Source: CAYLLE01 sp964384485 (lineage in GTDB: Bacteria > Spirochaetota > Spirochaetia > CAYLLE01). Taken from it: a stretch of DNA of 64,000 nucleotides. The notes beneath the pieces were generated by a model. That model ran no database searches and was not told where the DNA came from. It saw only the letters and a list, made by a program, of their open reading frames with translations. Where the stretch lies: positions 47,953-111,952 of the forward strand of contig CAYLLE010000001.1 of assembly GCA_964384485.1 (NCBI GenBank), given 5' to 3'. Within the stretch, counting starts at the first letter, position 1. Each line of letters starts with the position of its first letter. This document shows, one piece after another, positions 1-7,974 of this stretch. The translations under genes and the position numbers were made by a program.

Positions 1-1111
1 AAATAAAGCTGCCGGCCATAGGCGCCAGAAACCAGCCCAGACTGCCAACGGCCGTCTGTACGCCAAAAAGTTTTCCCCGCTTTCCGGGATCTGTCTGAAT
101 ACTCAGGGAAGACTGAACAATCGGTTCGACCCCTCCGAGAAAGTAAGTTCCCGCAACATAAAGCAGAATAAAACTCCAAAGCCCCCTAGTAAAGAAAACC
201 GGTATGTAGAACATCCCGCCGAGAAACATGAATAATACAATTAAGAGTGATTTTTGCTTCCGGTCTCCCAACCTGCTTAATGTAAGCCCTGCTAAAGCGG
301 TTGCCAGCCCAACCGCTGCCGAAACGGAGCCGGTTATCGAAGAGGCTCCCCGGAGAGTACCCCGGATTTCCTGGATATACAGCGCGATGAAGGGATTCGC
401 CATTGTACGGGTAAAACGGAGGATGAACAAACTGAAAAAGAGAATCAGAATCTCCGGACGCAAAAACATCCGGAGAGTATTGCGCAGCCGCTGCCGAAGA
501 GCAGGTTTAACTCCCCCTCCCGATGCAGGGGGCGCTTCCGGCTTTTTGCTTTCGGTGATCAGAAACAGGACGAAGAAAAATCCTGCTAACAGCACAGAAG
601 AACCTATCATAAAACTGGTACGGTAACCGACGAGTTCCGCCAGCAAACCACCCACGAAAGGTCCCAAGGCGAGTCCGATAAAGGTGGAAGAGGAGAGGAA
701 TCCAAGCGCGAACGACTGCCTGTCCGAAGGTGTTTCCGCGGCCACCAGAGTAGCGGCAGCGGAAATAGTTCCGGTGAAAAGTCCCTGACAGATCCGGAGT
801 ACTACCACGGTCTGAACATTCCGGCTCAAACCTAACAGAAATATGATAATGCTGCCGACCCCCATGGACCTGAGCATCATAAGTTTTCTGCCGAAACGGT
901 CCGCCAGCCCTCCCCAGATCGGCGCCATTATACCCATCGCGAGGGCAGGGGCAGAGGAGATAATCCCGGTCCAGAACCGGACCCGTTCCGGATCGGTTAT
1001 TCCAAGATCCTGAATGTAGTACGGCAGAAACGGAAGGGCGAATCCGAAACCTGTTAAAGAGAGAATTTGAGCCACCCAAACCGTATATAAGTTCCGTTTC
1101 CAGATGTTCAT
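1..1111 (-). CDS. MFS drug-type efflux transporter (3' end outside window)
   Basis: The reading frame stays open from an ATG at 1111 to the left edge, giving about 370 residues of a protein that continues outside. It is a major facilitator superfamily transporter of the MdtG-like drug:H+ antiporter type: hydrophobic segments follow one another, the loop between helices 2 and 3 carries the family signature GGLADRFGRK (about residues 67-76), and the N-terminus MNIWKRNLY resembles MdtG-like proteins. It should act in the inner membrane. The start codon overlaps the stop of mtnN as ATGA, so it is the last visible gene of a patB-mtnN-MFS operon and probably translationally coupled. Substrate unknown; export of a sulfur compound is possible from context only. 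Confidence 0.85.
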   Translation of the reverse strand, partial: MNIWKRNLYTVWVAQILSLTGFGFALPFLPYYIQDLGITDPERVRFWTGIISSAPALAMGIMAPIWGGLADRFGRKLMMLRSMGVGSIIIFLLGLSRNVQTVVVLRICQGLFTGTISAAATLVAAETPSDRQSFALGFLSSSTFIGLALGPFVGGLLAELVGYRTSFMIGSSVLLAGFFFVLFLITESKKPEAPPASGGGVKPALRQRLRNTLRMFLRPEILILFFSLFILRFTRTMANPFIALYIQEIRGTLRGASSITGSVSAAVGLATALAGLTLSRLGDRKQKSLLIVLFMFLGGMFYIPVFFTRGLWSFILLYVAGTYFLGGVEPIVQSSLSIQTDPGKRGKLFGVQTAVGSLGWFLAPMAGSFI

Positions 1112-1836
1112 GATTTATCACCGGTTTGAGTCAGAATGTGGGTTACGAGATTATAAGAATTATCCGAGGCGGACCTCATAATCTTGGAAAAATCTTTCCG
1201 CGCGTTTCTGTCGGCCCGGTCGGACACCGTTCTTGTCAGCAGGAAAGGTATACCATTGCTGAAGGCGACCAACCCGACCGCGGCTCCCTCCATCTCCACC
1301 GCGTCTCCCTCGAGATGCGACCTTAAAACCCGGCTGCTTTCGGAATCGGCAGCGAGAACAACAAAACGGTCACCGGTCAGTATCCTGCCGGTATGTACCG
1401 CGTGTTTCTTCAAGAAAGATTTTCCCCAGGGCGAGGTTTTTACCGACAAGGCCGCTTCTATTAATTCAGGATCGGATTTCAAAATCCGGATACCCGTAAA
1501 CGGAATCTCCCCCAGCTCGAAGTTCATGGCAGTAACGTCCATGTCGTACTGGAGTGTGTCATTCCCGATTATTATATCTCCGATCCCGTAACCGGGATTT
1601 AATGCTCCGGCCAATCCGGTAAAGATCACTGCATCCACGGGATAAGAATCGATGATCCGCTGAGTAACCATGGCCGAAAGTACCTTACCCACTCCCGATT
1701 TTGCAAGAATCACTTCACGGCCCTTCAGTGTTCCCAGATATATTTCTCTTCCTTTCCAGGAATGTACTTTCCTGTTTACAAGATTCTTTTTAAATGTCTT
1801 GATTTCGCAGTCCAGCGCGCCCAATATGAGTATCAT
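1108..1836 (-). CDS. mtnN: 5'-methylthioadenosine/S-adenosylhomocysteine nucleosidase
   Basis: This 242-residue protein hydrolyses methylthioadenosine and S-adenosylhomocysteine to adenine plus the thioribose, in methyl-cycle and methionine salvage. Length and motifs fit the PNP/UDP phosphorylase-fold nucleosidases: N-terminal catalytic glutamate (E11), a glycine-rich FTGLAGAL segment (72-79), the substrate motif EMEGAA (181-186, M182 and E183) and the catalytic aspartate in TVSDRAD (D206). The start overlaps the stop of the upstream C-S lyase by ATGA, and its own stop overlaps the MFS gene by ATGA, so the three genes form one coupled unit. Cytoplasmic. Substrate preference within the family cannot be decided from sequence. 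Confidence 0.93.
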   Translation of the reverse strand: MILILGALDCEIKTFKKNLVNRKVHSWKGREIYLGTLKGREVILAKSGVGKVLSAMVTQRIIDSYPVDAVIFTGLAGALNPGYGIGDIIIGNDTLQYDMDVTAMNFELGEIPFTGIRILKSDPELIEAALSVKTSPWGKSFLKKHAVHTGRILTGDRFVVLAADSESSRVLRSHLEGDAVEMEGAAVGLVAFSNGIPFLLTRTVSDRADRNARKDFSKIMRSASDNSYNLVTHILTQTGDKS

Positions 1837-2993
1837 GTTTTCTTAAGCACCTTCCGGACCCTTTCAAGTCCCTCTTCCAGAAGCGTTCGGGGGCAGGCTA
1901 TGTTTAAACGCTGAAAGTTCTCACCGCCGGCACCGAAAGAGGCTCCGTCGCTCAAAAATACTTTTCCTTCTTTTAAGAGCAGTTTATTTACAGACCCGGA
2001 TTCCGGACGGTACGCGGAAAAATCGATCCAGACGAGATAGGTTCCTTCCAGAGGATATACCCCCGCCTCCGGCAGCTCCTCCTTTAGATAATCATAAACA
2101 AACAGGTAATTTTTTTGGATATAATCCAGCACCGTTTCGAGCCACCTTTCCCCTGTCTTGTACGCGGCCTCGGCAGCAGTAACAGAGAGAAGATTAGGCA
2201 CAGTCATCCCGGCTTTATCCCGCTCCTTTAAAAAACGGTTCCGGGTGTCAGTATCCGGAATGACCGTGAATCCTGTGGGAATTCCGGCGATATTGAATGT
2301 TTTATTCGGGGAAAGACAGATGATGACCGGTACATCTGACGGCACCCCGCACTTTAAAATAGGGGTATATTTATTTCCGGGCAAAATCAGGTCGGCGTGG
2401 ATATCATCGCTCAGGATCAGAACGTTATGTTTTCTGCAGATAGAAAGCAGCTCTTCAAGTTCATCTTTTGTCCATACCCTGCCCACCGGGTTGTGGGGAT
2501 TACAGAGGACAAGCATCTTTACTCCACGGTGAAATTTGAATTCCAAATCCGCGAAGTCCATTCGGTAACCGTCAGATGACGGTACAAGGGGATTAATAAT
2601 CAGTCGTCGTCCCAATTTTTCCGGCATCTGAAACAGGGGATAATACACGGGAAGCTGAACCGCTATACTGTCTCCGGGAGAAGTAAATGCCTCTACGGCA
2701 ATCTGAACAGAATCCAGCACACTCCCGGTCAAAAGCACATAATCCCGGTGTATACTCCAGTCGTCCCTTCGCAGACGCCAGTCTATAAAGGAGCTGAACA
2801 GACTTTCAGGAGGTAAGGTGTAACCGAATATCCCGTGATTTATCCGTTCGTTCAGCGCTTTTTTTACACCGGAAGGAGCAGGAAAATCCATATCCGCGAC
2901 CCAGAAGGGAAGAACATATTCGTCTTTCGGGATGCTCCATTTCAAAGAATTGGTCCCCTTCCGGCTGATAACATTATCTAAATCGAAATTCAT
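1833..2993 (-). CDS. patB: PatB/MalY-type PLP-dependent C-S lyase (cystathionine beta-lyase-like)
   Basis: A 386-residue fold-type I PLP enzyme of the MalY/PatB aminotransferase family, expected to cleave C-S bonds of cystathionine or related cysteine conjugates to a thiol, pyruvate and ammonia. Family features are the opening WVADMDFPAP (31-40), the NPHNPVGRVW loop (165-174), DDIHADLI (196-203) and the PLP lysine in LSPNKTFNIAG (K231). I start at ATG 2993 because the residues before it are not family-like and a TATAAT lies 6 nt upstream. The frame is open further upstream, so a longer start at 3029 is possible. First gene of the patB-mtnN-MFS operon, divergent from epmA. The grouping suggests sulfur amino acid recycling. 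Confidence 0.85.
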   Translation of the reverse strand: MNFDLDNVISRKGTNSLKWSIPKDEYVLPFWVADMDFPAPSGVKKALNERINHGIFGYTLPPESLFSSFIDWRLRRDDWSIHRDYVLLTGSVLDSVQIAVEAFTSPGDSIAVQLPVYYPLFQMPEKLGRRLIINPLVPSSDGYRMDFADLEFKFHRGVKMLVLCNPHNPVGRVWTKDELEELLSICRKHNVLILSDDIHADLILPGNKYTPILKCGVPSDVPVIICLSPNKTFNIAGIPTGFTVIPDTDTRNRFLKERDKAGMTVPNLLSVTAAEAAYKTGERWLETVLDYIQKNYLFVYDYLKEELPEAGVYPLEGTYLVWIDFSAYRPESGSVNKLLLKEGKVFLSDGASFGAGGENFQRLNIACPRTLLEEGLERVRKVLKKT

Positions 2994-3028
2994 GGCGCCA
3001 TTATAGTCAATTCCCCCTTCACGGACCA
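2994..3028 (-). promoter_or_regulatory. Putative promoter of the patB operon
   Basis: On the minus strand a consensus -10 TATAAT (3000-3005) ends 6 nt before the ATG at 2993. The best -35 at 17-bp spacing is weak (TGGTCC, 3023-3028). With this geometry transcription would start at or beside the start codon, giving a leaderless mRNA; no Shine-Dalgarno precedes the ATG. Confidence 0.45.
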
Positions 3029-3054
3029 TAGTGTTTATAGTACTTTTTATTTTC

Positions 3055-3996
3055 ATGAATGAAGATTTAATGATATTCAGAAGCCGCATTCTAAGAGAAA
3101 CCCGTGATTTTTTTACCCGGAAAGGGTTCCTTGAAGTTGATACGCCTTTGCTTTCGCCGCAACTTATTCCCGAGGGACCTATTGCCCCGTTCCGGACTTC
3201 CTTTGATCCTCCATACGGCAAAAGCCGGAGTCTCTACCTTATTCCGTCGCCGGAATTGTGGATGAAGCGTATCTTGAGCAGGGGATCTCCAAGTATATTT
3301 CAAATCTGTAAGTCCTTCCGGAACGGTGAATCCCTGGGACGGCATCACAATCCCGAATTTACAATGCTTGAATACTATGCTCTGCGCCATAATTATATGG
3401 ATTCCATGAATCTGACGGAGGAATTTATTTCCGCCCTGGACGGTTCATTTCCGGCGCCTTTCGACCGGATCAGTCTTCCTGATCTTTTCAGACGGACAAC
3501 AGGCATAAATTTAGCGGAAGCACAGGATCTAACGTCCCTTCAGAACGAAGCCCGGGGTGCCGGAATTAAATTTCAGGAGGATGATTCATGGCCGGATATC
3601 TTTGACCGGATATTTGTTTCCCGTGTGGAACCCGCATTACCGGGAAACAAGCCTGTTTTCTTATACGATTACCCTGCTAAGGTTCCGGTATTGGCAAAGG
3701 AAAAGTCGGGCACTCCTTGGTGTGAACGGTGGGAACTGTATTATAAAGGAATAGAAATAGCCAACTGCTATACGGAAGAAGATGATCCGGAAAGGGTAAA
3801 ATCGTTTTATCTCCACGAATCGCGGAGAATGGGGAAAACGGGGGCACCTCCGGATAAAGGGTTTTTATCACTGTTCGAAACGCCTTTTCCGCCCTGTTCA
3901 GGGACCGCACTGGGAATGGACAGACTGATTATGGTATTATCCGGGATTTCAGATATCAAGGGGGTGATTTTTTTCCCTTTATCGGATATATTATAA
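3055..3996 (+). CDS. epmA: EF-P beta-lysine ligase EpmA (PoxA/GenX)
   Basis: About 313 residues, matching EpmA, the stand-alone class II lysyl-tRNA synthetase-like enzyme that ligates (R)-beta-lysine to the conserved lysine of elongation factor P. The protein opens with the RETRDFFTRKGFLEVDTPLL block, has a motif 2 region FRNGESLGRHHNPEFTMLEYY-like around residue 100, and ends with motif 3 GTALGMDRLIMVLSG. The tRNA anticodon-binding domain of true LysRS is absent, as expected for EpmA. The start is uncertain: ATG 3055 is chosen, but ATG 3070 or GTG 3031 is possible, and none has a good ribosome-binding site. efp follows 86 bp downstream, which supports the role. Confidence 0.92.
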   Translation: MNEDLMIFRSRILRETRDFFTRKGFLEVDTPLLSPQLIPEGPIAPFRTSFDPPYGKSRSLYLIPSPELWMKRILSRGSPSIFQICKSFRNGESLGRHHNPEFTMLEYYALRHNYMDSMNLTEEFISALDGSFPAPFDRISLPDLFRRTTGINLAEAQDLTSLQNEARGAGIKFQEDDSWPDIFDRIFVSRVEPALPGNKPVFLYDYPAKVPVLAKEKSGTPWCERWELYYKGIEIANCYTEEDDPERVKSFYLHESRRMGKTGAPPDKGFLSLFETPFPPCSGTALGMDRLIMVLSGISDIKGVIFFPLSDIL

Positions 3997-4013
3997 GACT
4001 ACACTATAGAAAC

Positions 4014-4040
4014 GATAGATTAGATAGATAAGATAGTAGA
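4014..4040 (+). repeat. Three tandem 9-bp repeats between epmA and efp
   Basis: Three contiguous imperfect 9-mers, GATAGATTA, GATAGATAA and GATAGTAGA, occupy exactly 27 bp between the epmA stop and the efp start. The tract is dense in stop triplets. Its function is unknown; it may be a replication-slippage product or part of the efp leader. Confidence 0.7.
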
Positions 4041-4082
4041 CGGCTTAAGTCTGCCGAAAAATCAAGAAAAGGGTACGAAAAT

Positions 4083-4649
4083 ATGATAAAAGCTGGTTCG
4101 ATTGATAAAGGAATGTGTTTAATCATCAAAGATGAGCCATATCTCGTCACAGAAAGGGAATTTGTAAATCCGGGTAAAGGCGCTGCATTTACCAAAGTTA
4201 AATTAAAGAACCTGAAGACCGGACTCGTTCTCAGAGAGACAATCAAAACAAGCGACACAGTAGAAGAAGCGGATGTCTATGAACGCCAGGCACAATATCT
4301 CTATGCCGATGATCTTGGATTTCATTTTATGGACTCAGATAATTATGAACAATTTATTGTTACCAAAGATGAGGGATTAGAAGACAAGGGGTTTTTTATA
4401 AAAGAAGGTGAAACGTATAAAATTCTGATGTGGGAAGAAAATCCGATTGATATAAAAGTTCCCCTAAAGATTGTTTTGGAAGTCACTGAAGCCGCTGACG
4501 CCATCAAAGGAGATACAGTTACCGGTGCCACAAAAACGGTAACCACCGAAACGGGTTTTAAAGTAAAAGTGCCGATTTTTATAAAAGAGGGTGAACGGGT
4601 CCTTGTTAATACAGAAAGCGGGGAGTACGTGGAAAGGGTCAACTCATAG
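4083..4649 (+). CDS. efp: Elongation factor P
   Basis: A 188-residue EF-P, the usual length, with the three beta-barrel domain layout (KOW-like N-terminal domain followed by two OB domains). It binds ribosomes stalled at polyproline stretches and stimulates peptide bond formation. The modification loop reads FVNPGKGAAF, so the lysylated residue is K32, equivalent to K34 of E. coli. The YERQAQYLYADDLGFHFMD segment in the middle domain is typical. ATG 4083 is preceded by AAGGG. The EpmA gene just upstream, and a PGKG-type loop, indicate the beta-lysine modification pathway; the aminomutase EpmB is not in this window. Confidence 0.97.
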   Translation: MIKAGSIDKGMCLIIKDEPYLVTEREFVNPGKGAAFTKVKLKNLKTGLVLRETIKTSDTVEEADVYERQAQYLYADDLGFHFMDSDNYEQFIVTKDEGLEDKGFFIKEGETYKILMWEENPIDIKVPLKIVLEVTEAADAIKGDTVTGATKTVTTETGFKVKVPIFIKEGERVLVNTESGEYVERVNS

Positions 4650-4670
4650 AACGACTTAAGAAGGGAATAA

Positions 4671-4766
4671 GGCCATTATAGCAGGTGCCGGCTGTAACCC
4701 GGAGTAGTTTCTCCAGTCCCTCTTGGCCGACGCAAAATTTAAGAGCAGCGGCTCCATAAAAGAGCC
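4671..4766 (+). other. Structured leader region before the Rrf2-type regulator
   Basis: The 139-bp gap between efp and the regulator contains several nested complementary segments: GGCCA (4671-4675) with TGGCC (4724-4728) enclosing a small GGT/ACC helix (4684-4699) and a GGAG/CTCC hairpin (4701-4714), then a separate GGCTC/GAGCC hairpin (4750-4766). No U-tract follows, so it is not a classical terminator. It could be a cis-regulatory leader or a small RNA; I do not recognise a known riboswitch. Confidence 0.35.
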
Positions 4767-4788
4767 GAACTTCTATTAGGAGAAGAGA

Positions 4789-5220
4789 GTGAGAGTAACA
4801 ACAAAAGGGCGTTACGCGTTAAGGGCAATTGTTGATTTGGCACTGACAGAACAGGACAAGCCGGTTCCTATAAAAGATATTGCGAAGCGCGAAGGTATAT
4901 CTCCTGAATTCCTGGAACAAATTTTTTTCAAGCTGAAAAAGTCGGATATAATACGTTCCGTTCGGGGACCCGGCGGCGGATTCAGCATAAACCAGGATCT
5001 TTCTAATATAACCATGAAAGACATCTTTGAAGCTGTAGGCGAAGAAGTTGCTTTAGCGCCGTGTCAGCAGACGAACGAAACGGAACCGGTATGCAACAGG
5101 GAAAAGGAATGTATTATGAAAGATTTGTGGTCCTCAATGACTGAACATATTGTTCAATACTTAAGCGGACTCGATTTAAAAACTATTGTGGAGATGAACC
5201 GGAAAACCAAGGTCTCTTAG
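4789..5220 (+). CDS. Rrf2-family regulator, IscR-like, with three cysteines
   Basis: A 143-residue winged-helix transcription factor of the Rrf2/IscR family. The N-terminal MRVTTKGRYALRAIVDLA segment and the recognition helix region RGPGGGF (59-65) are diagnostic. Three cysteines, C92, C102 and C108, sit where IscR and NsrR hold an iron-sulfur cluster, so it probably senses Fe-S status, redox or nitric oxide. Spacing is C-x9-C-x5-C, longer than the C-x5-C-x5-C of E. coli IscR. The start is GTG 4789, supported by TTAGGAGAAG just upstream. No isc or suf genes are adjacent, so the regulon is unknown. It converges on and overlaps the mscS gene by 4 bp. Confidence 0.9.
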   Translation: MRVTTKGRYALRAIVDLALTEQDKPVPIKDIAKREGISPEFLEQIFFKLKKSDIIRSVRGPGGGFSINQDLSNITMKDIFEAVGEEVALAPCQQTNETEPVCNREKECIMKDLWSSMTEHIVQYLSGLDLKTIVEMNRKTKVS

Positions 5221-6371
5221 TTTTCTTCCGGCTCCTGTTCAGGAATCTGGTTCCGGGTACCTTTCATATGCACATCAACCTGCGGAAAAGGGATTTCAAC
5301 CCGATTCTGTTTGAAACTCCGCCATATTTCCAGATTACACCAGCTTGACGCGGCGTATTTGTCATTCACATCGGTAATCCACGTCCAAAGGGACATGGTA
5401 ATACCTGAATCATCAAACGAAACAACCCGCACAACAATCTTTGAATTGGGCAAACGGAACGGATTTTCCTCGGCTACACCTTCCATCACCTCAATTACCC
5501 GATCTAAATCGGAGTTGTATGAAACCTGAACCATATTCTTAATGATGATCCGCTTATCATTATACGAGTAATTATGCACCTGATTTTCAACGATATTCGA
5601 ATTGGGAATGATTATGGTTTCGTTGGTAAGAGTATTGATGACCGTAGATAACAGGCGGATCGTAATAACCGTGCCGTCAAGATCATTCACCAAAATCCGG
5701 TCACCTTCCTTGATAGGCCGGGTAACGATAATGACCAAACCGGCGAAAAAGTTCGCCACAACTCCCTGCAGACCAAAGCCGAGACCGACACCGAGAACTC
5801 CGAAGAGTACCGTAAGGGAAGAGACGTTGATGCCGATAACGGAAAGACCGATTATGATTACGAGCCCGGTAACCAGATACCGGACGAGATTGAGGAGTGA
5901 AAATCGGCGGGACGGATCCAGATTTGAAGTTACCGGGGTGTTTTCCAGCACCCGTTTCGCGATTTTAGACAGCCACGTAGCAACATAGAAAACAGGTATT
6001 GTTAACAGGAGCGTGGTTACAGATATTTTGGTAGACCCGCTTTCATAAAACGGCTTGTTCAGGAAGGTGAACGCGTTACCGATATACGTAAACATTTCCG
6101 CTCCGAATAAACGGGCGGTGAGTATAATAAAAAGGACAATAAGGAGAATCCTCAGGATTATTTTGGTCCACCGGTAGATGTTCCGCCTGCCCGCTTCTCC
6201 CATTTCCGCCTGATTCAGGAGCCGTTTTATCACCAGCAGAAACAGTTTATAAAATACCAAAGCCGCTGCTGTAGGGAGTACCAGGGTAAGAAAAAGTTCA
6301 AGGACGGAAAAACTCAGCTGAGTCTCTCCTATTTCAATGGAGGAGCTTAAAAAATCAAATATTTCCTCCAT
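5217..6371 (-). CDS. MscS-family mechanosensitive ion channel
   Basis: A 384-residue small-conductance mechanosensitive channel. Four hydrophobic stretches lie in the first half, the last being the glycine- and alanine-rich pore helix VLFGVLGVGLGFGLQGVVANF. This runs into the family signature AGLVIIVTRPIKEGDRILV and a soluble beta/alpha C-terminal domain forming the cytoplasmic vestibule. It should release solutes on hypo-osmotic shock in the inner membrane. Its ATG lies 2 nt downstream of the pyrF-pyrE stop codon, so the two are co-transcribed although functionally unrelated. The 3' end overlaps the convergent Rrf2-type gene by 4 bp. Confidence 0.93.
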   Translation of the reverse strand: MEEIFDFLSSSIEIGETQLSFSVLELFLTLVLPTAAALVFYKLFLLVIKRLLNQAEMGEAGRRNIYRWTKIILRILLIVLFIILTARLFGAEMFTYIGNAFTFLNKPFYESGSTKISVTTLLLTIPVFYVATWLSKIAKRVLENTPVTSNLDPSRRFSLLNLVRYLVTGLVIIIGLSVIGINVSSLTVLFGVLGVGLGFGLQGVVANFFAGLVIIVTRPIKEGDRILVNDLDGTVITIRLLSTVINTLTNETIIIPNSNIVENQVHNYSYNDKRIIIKNMVQVSYNSDLDRVIEVMEGVAEENPFRLPNSKIVVRVVSFDDSGITMSLWTWITDVNDKYAASSWCNLEIWRSFKQNRVEIPFPQVDVHMKGTRNQIPEQEPEEN

Positions 6372-6373
6372 AA

Positions 6374-7777
6374 TTATCCCTTCCGCGCGAAATCCAGCAT
6401 TCTAATTTCTTCTGATTCCGTTATAAATCCCCGCGCTCTGCAGATCGGCAGAAATTCTTCCACCATCGCATACGCCCGGATCGAGATCCCAAGCCGCCTC
6501 ATATCGTCGGCCCCGGAAGCTCCCCGCTGTATGAGTACGGTAAGATAATCCACTTGAAGCCCTTCTCCCCGGAGGATTTCAACAGCTTCTTCCTTACTCT
6601 TCCCGGTGGTTATCAGATCATCCAGGAGTAATACTTTCTCATTCTCCTTGTATTCACCTTCGATTCGGTTTCCGGTACCATGCGGTTTTGCCGGAATCCG
6701 CGGGTATATCATGGGAACCCCTAAACGCAGGCTGAGGGCGGCGGCCAAGGGTAACCCTGCTGTCGGGATACCTGCAATTCTATCGAATTCCAGGCCCTTC
6801 ACCGCCGCGGCATACGCTTCCGCGGCTTGAGACAGCAATTTCGGAAAGGATATGATCCTGCGGAGATCAATATAAAATGGAGAATGTTTTCCCGATTTTA
6901 GTAAGAAATCACCTGTTTTAAAGCATCCGGCGTCAATAAGATTATTCAGAAAATCGGATTTCGTGCTTTTCCCGGCCCCGGGGGTATACACTTTGGCTCT
7001 GCCTTTATTTATTTCCATCCGGAAACGGTTTGCCGCCTCTCCGGGATCATCGGAGCCGGCAATGCTTCTAGACGCGTTGACCAGGAGACCCGAACCGTCC
7101 TTCCTGCGGCCCGCCGCTGAAGCAGTAACAGCGTCTCCGCCCTGTGCTCCCACCCCGGGAACCAGAAACCAGGTATCAGGAAATGAGCTTCTTATACGGG
7201 CAAGCGCCTCCGGATCATTACCCGGGAGTACAAGGCCGAGTCTATCACTTTCGGCACCGGAGAGACACCTTTCAGCCAGGTACTGGTAAAACGGTACCCT
7301 GCCTGTACCGACCGGTATCTCCTGAAAAAGCGATGCCCCGGGGTTTGTTGTACGGCAGAGGATAAAAGCCCCTTTCCCGGGCTTTTTCAGAAAGGGTTCA
7401 AAGGTGTCGGTGCCCATATACGGATTTAACGTGACCGCACCGATCCTGGGAAGGCGGAATACCGCCTCCGCGTATGCTTCCGCCGTTGAACCGATGTCTC
7501 CCCGTTTGGCGTCCAGGATCACCGGAATATCTTCAGGGATTTGGATTAGAAGATCTTCCAGCGCTTCAAGACCGGGACCTCCGTATTTTTCATAAAAAGC
7601 AATGTTCGGCTTATAAGCGGCCGCGTAGGGGAGGGTCTTTTCAATTAAGGGTAATACAGCATCCCGGAAGGCTTGTTTTATTGTCCCCCGGCCGGGCTGA
7701 ATCCTGGGATCTAAACCTACACAAAGTAAACTGTCTTTCTGTTCACACGATTTTTTGAGTTGGTTGAAAAAGTTCAT
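6374..7777 (-). CDS. pyrF-pyrE: Bifunctional orotidine 5'-phosphate decarboxylase - orotate phosphoribosyltransferase fusion
   Basis: A 467-residue fusion of the last two steps of UMP synthesis. Residues 1 to about 260 are a long-type OMP decarboxylase: SLLCVGLDPR (16-25), the catalytic charged network DAKRGDI (D89, K91, D94) and LVNASRSI near 232-239. Residues about 275-467 are orotate phosphoribosyltransferase, with the orotate loop around SGKHSPFYIDLR (295-306) and the PRPP motif VLLLDDLITTGKS (382-394). Domain order is decarboxylase first, the reverse of animal UMP synthase. Start ATG 7777 fits the family N-terminus; the frame is open upstream but crosses the promoter. The mscS start lies 2 nt after its stop. 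Confidence 0.94.
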   Translation of the reverse strand: MNFFNQLKKSCEQKDSLLCVGLDPRIQPGRGTIKQAFRDAVLPLIEKTLPYAAAYKPNIAFYEKYGGPGLEALEDLLIQIPEDIPVILDAKRGDIGSTAEAYAEAVFRLPRIGAVTLNPYMGTDTFEPFLKKPGKGAFILCRTTNPGASLFQEIPVGTGRVPFYQYLAERCLSGAESDRLGLVLPGNDPEALARIRSSFPDTWFLVPGVGAQGGDAVTASAAGRRKDGSGLLVNASRSIAGSDDPGEAANRFRMEINKGRAKVYTPGAGKSTKSDFLNNLIDAGCFKTGDFLLKSGKHSPFYIDLRRIISFPKLLSQAAEAYAAAVKGLEFDRIAGIPTAGLPLAAALSLRLGVPMIYPRIPAKPHGTGNRIEGEYKENEKVLLLDDLITTGKSKEEAVEILRGEGLQVDYLTVLIQRGASGADDMRRLGISIRAYAMVEEFLPICRARGFITESEEIRMLDFARKG

Positions 7778-7813
7778 TATAAAGAGAATAGCCCTGGAAA
7801 ATTTCCATGTCAA
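7778..7813 (-). promoter_or_regulatory. pyrF-pyrE promoter with palindrome in the spacer
   Basis: On the minus strand there is a perfect -35 TTGACA (7808-7813), a 17-bp spacer and -10 TATTCT (7785-7790), ending 7 nt before the ATG at 7777. The spacer contains the near-perfect palindrome TGGAAATTTTCCA (7795-7807, 6-bp arms around one central base), well placed for a repressor. The expected start of transcription coincides with the start codon and no Shine-Dalgarno is present, so the mRNA is probably leaderless. Confidence 0.65.
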
Positions 7814-7974
7814 CTGCATTCGCTGTCTTTCAGCGATTTCCGGAGATCACGTTCGCATTAAAACATATATAAATAATAATTATGGTCTCTTCCAAATCAC
7901 CCAAGGTTTTCCGGAAGAACGTATTGCCATTTTTGGTAAAATAAAAATAATGAAAATTGACGGGAGGATTTAGA

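Noticed and set aside
507..1121. A 204-codon minus-strand reading frame at the left end
   Set aside because: It is out of frame with the MFS transporter gene, whose open frame reaches the window edge and encodes clear MFS sequence; the alternative peptide is not family-like.
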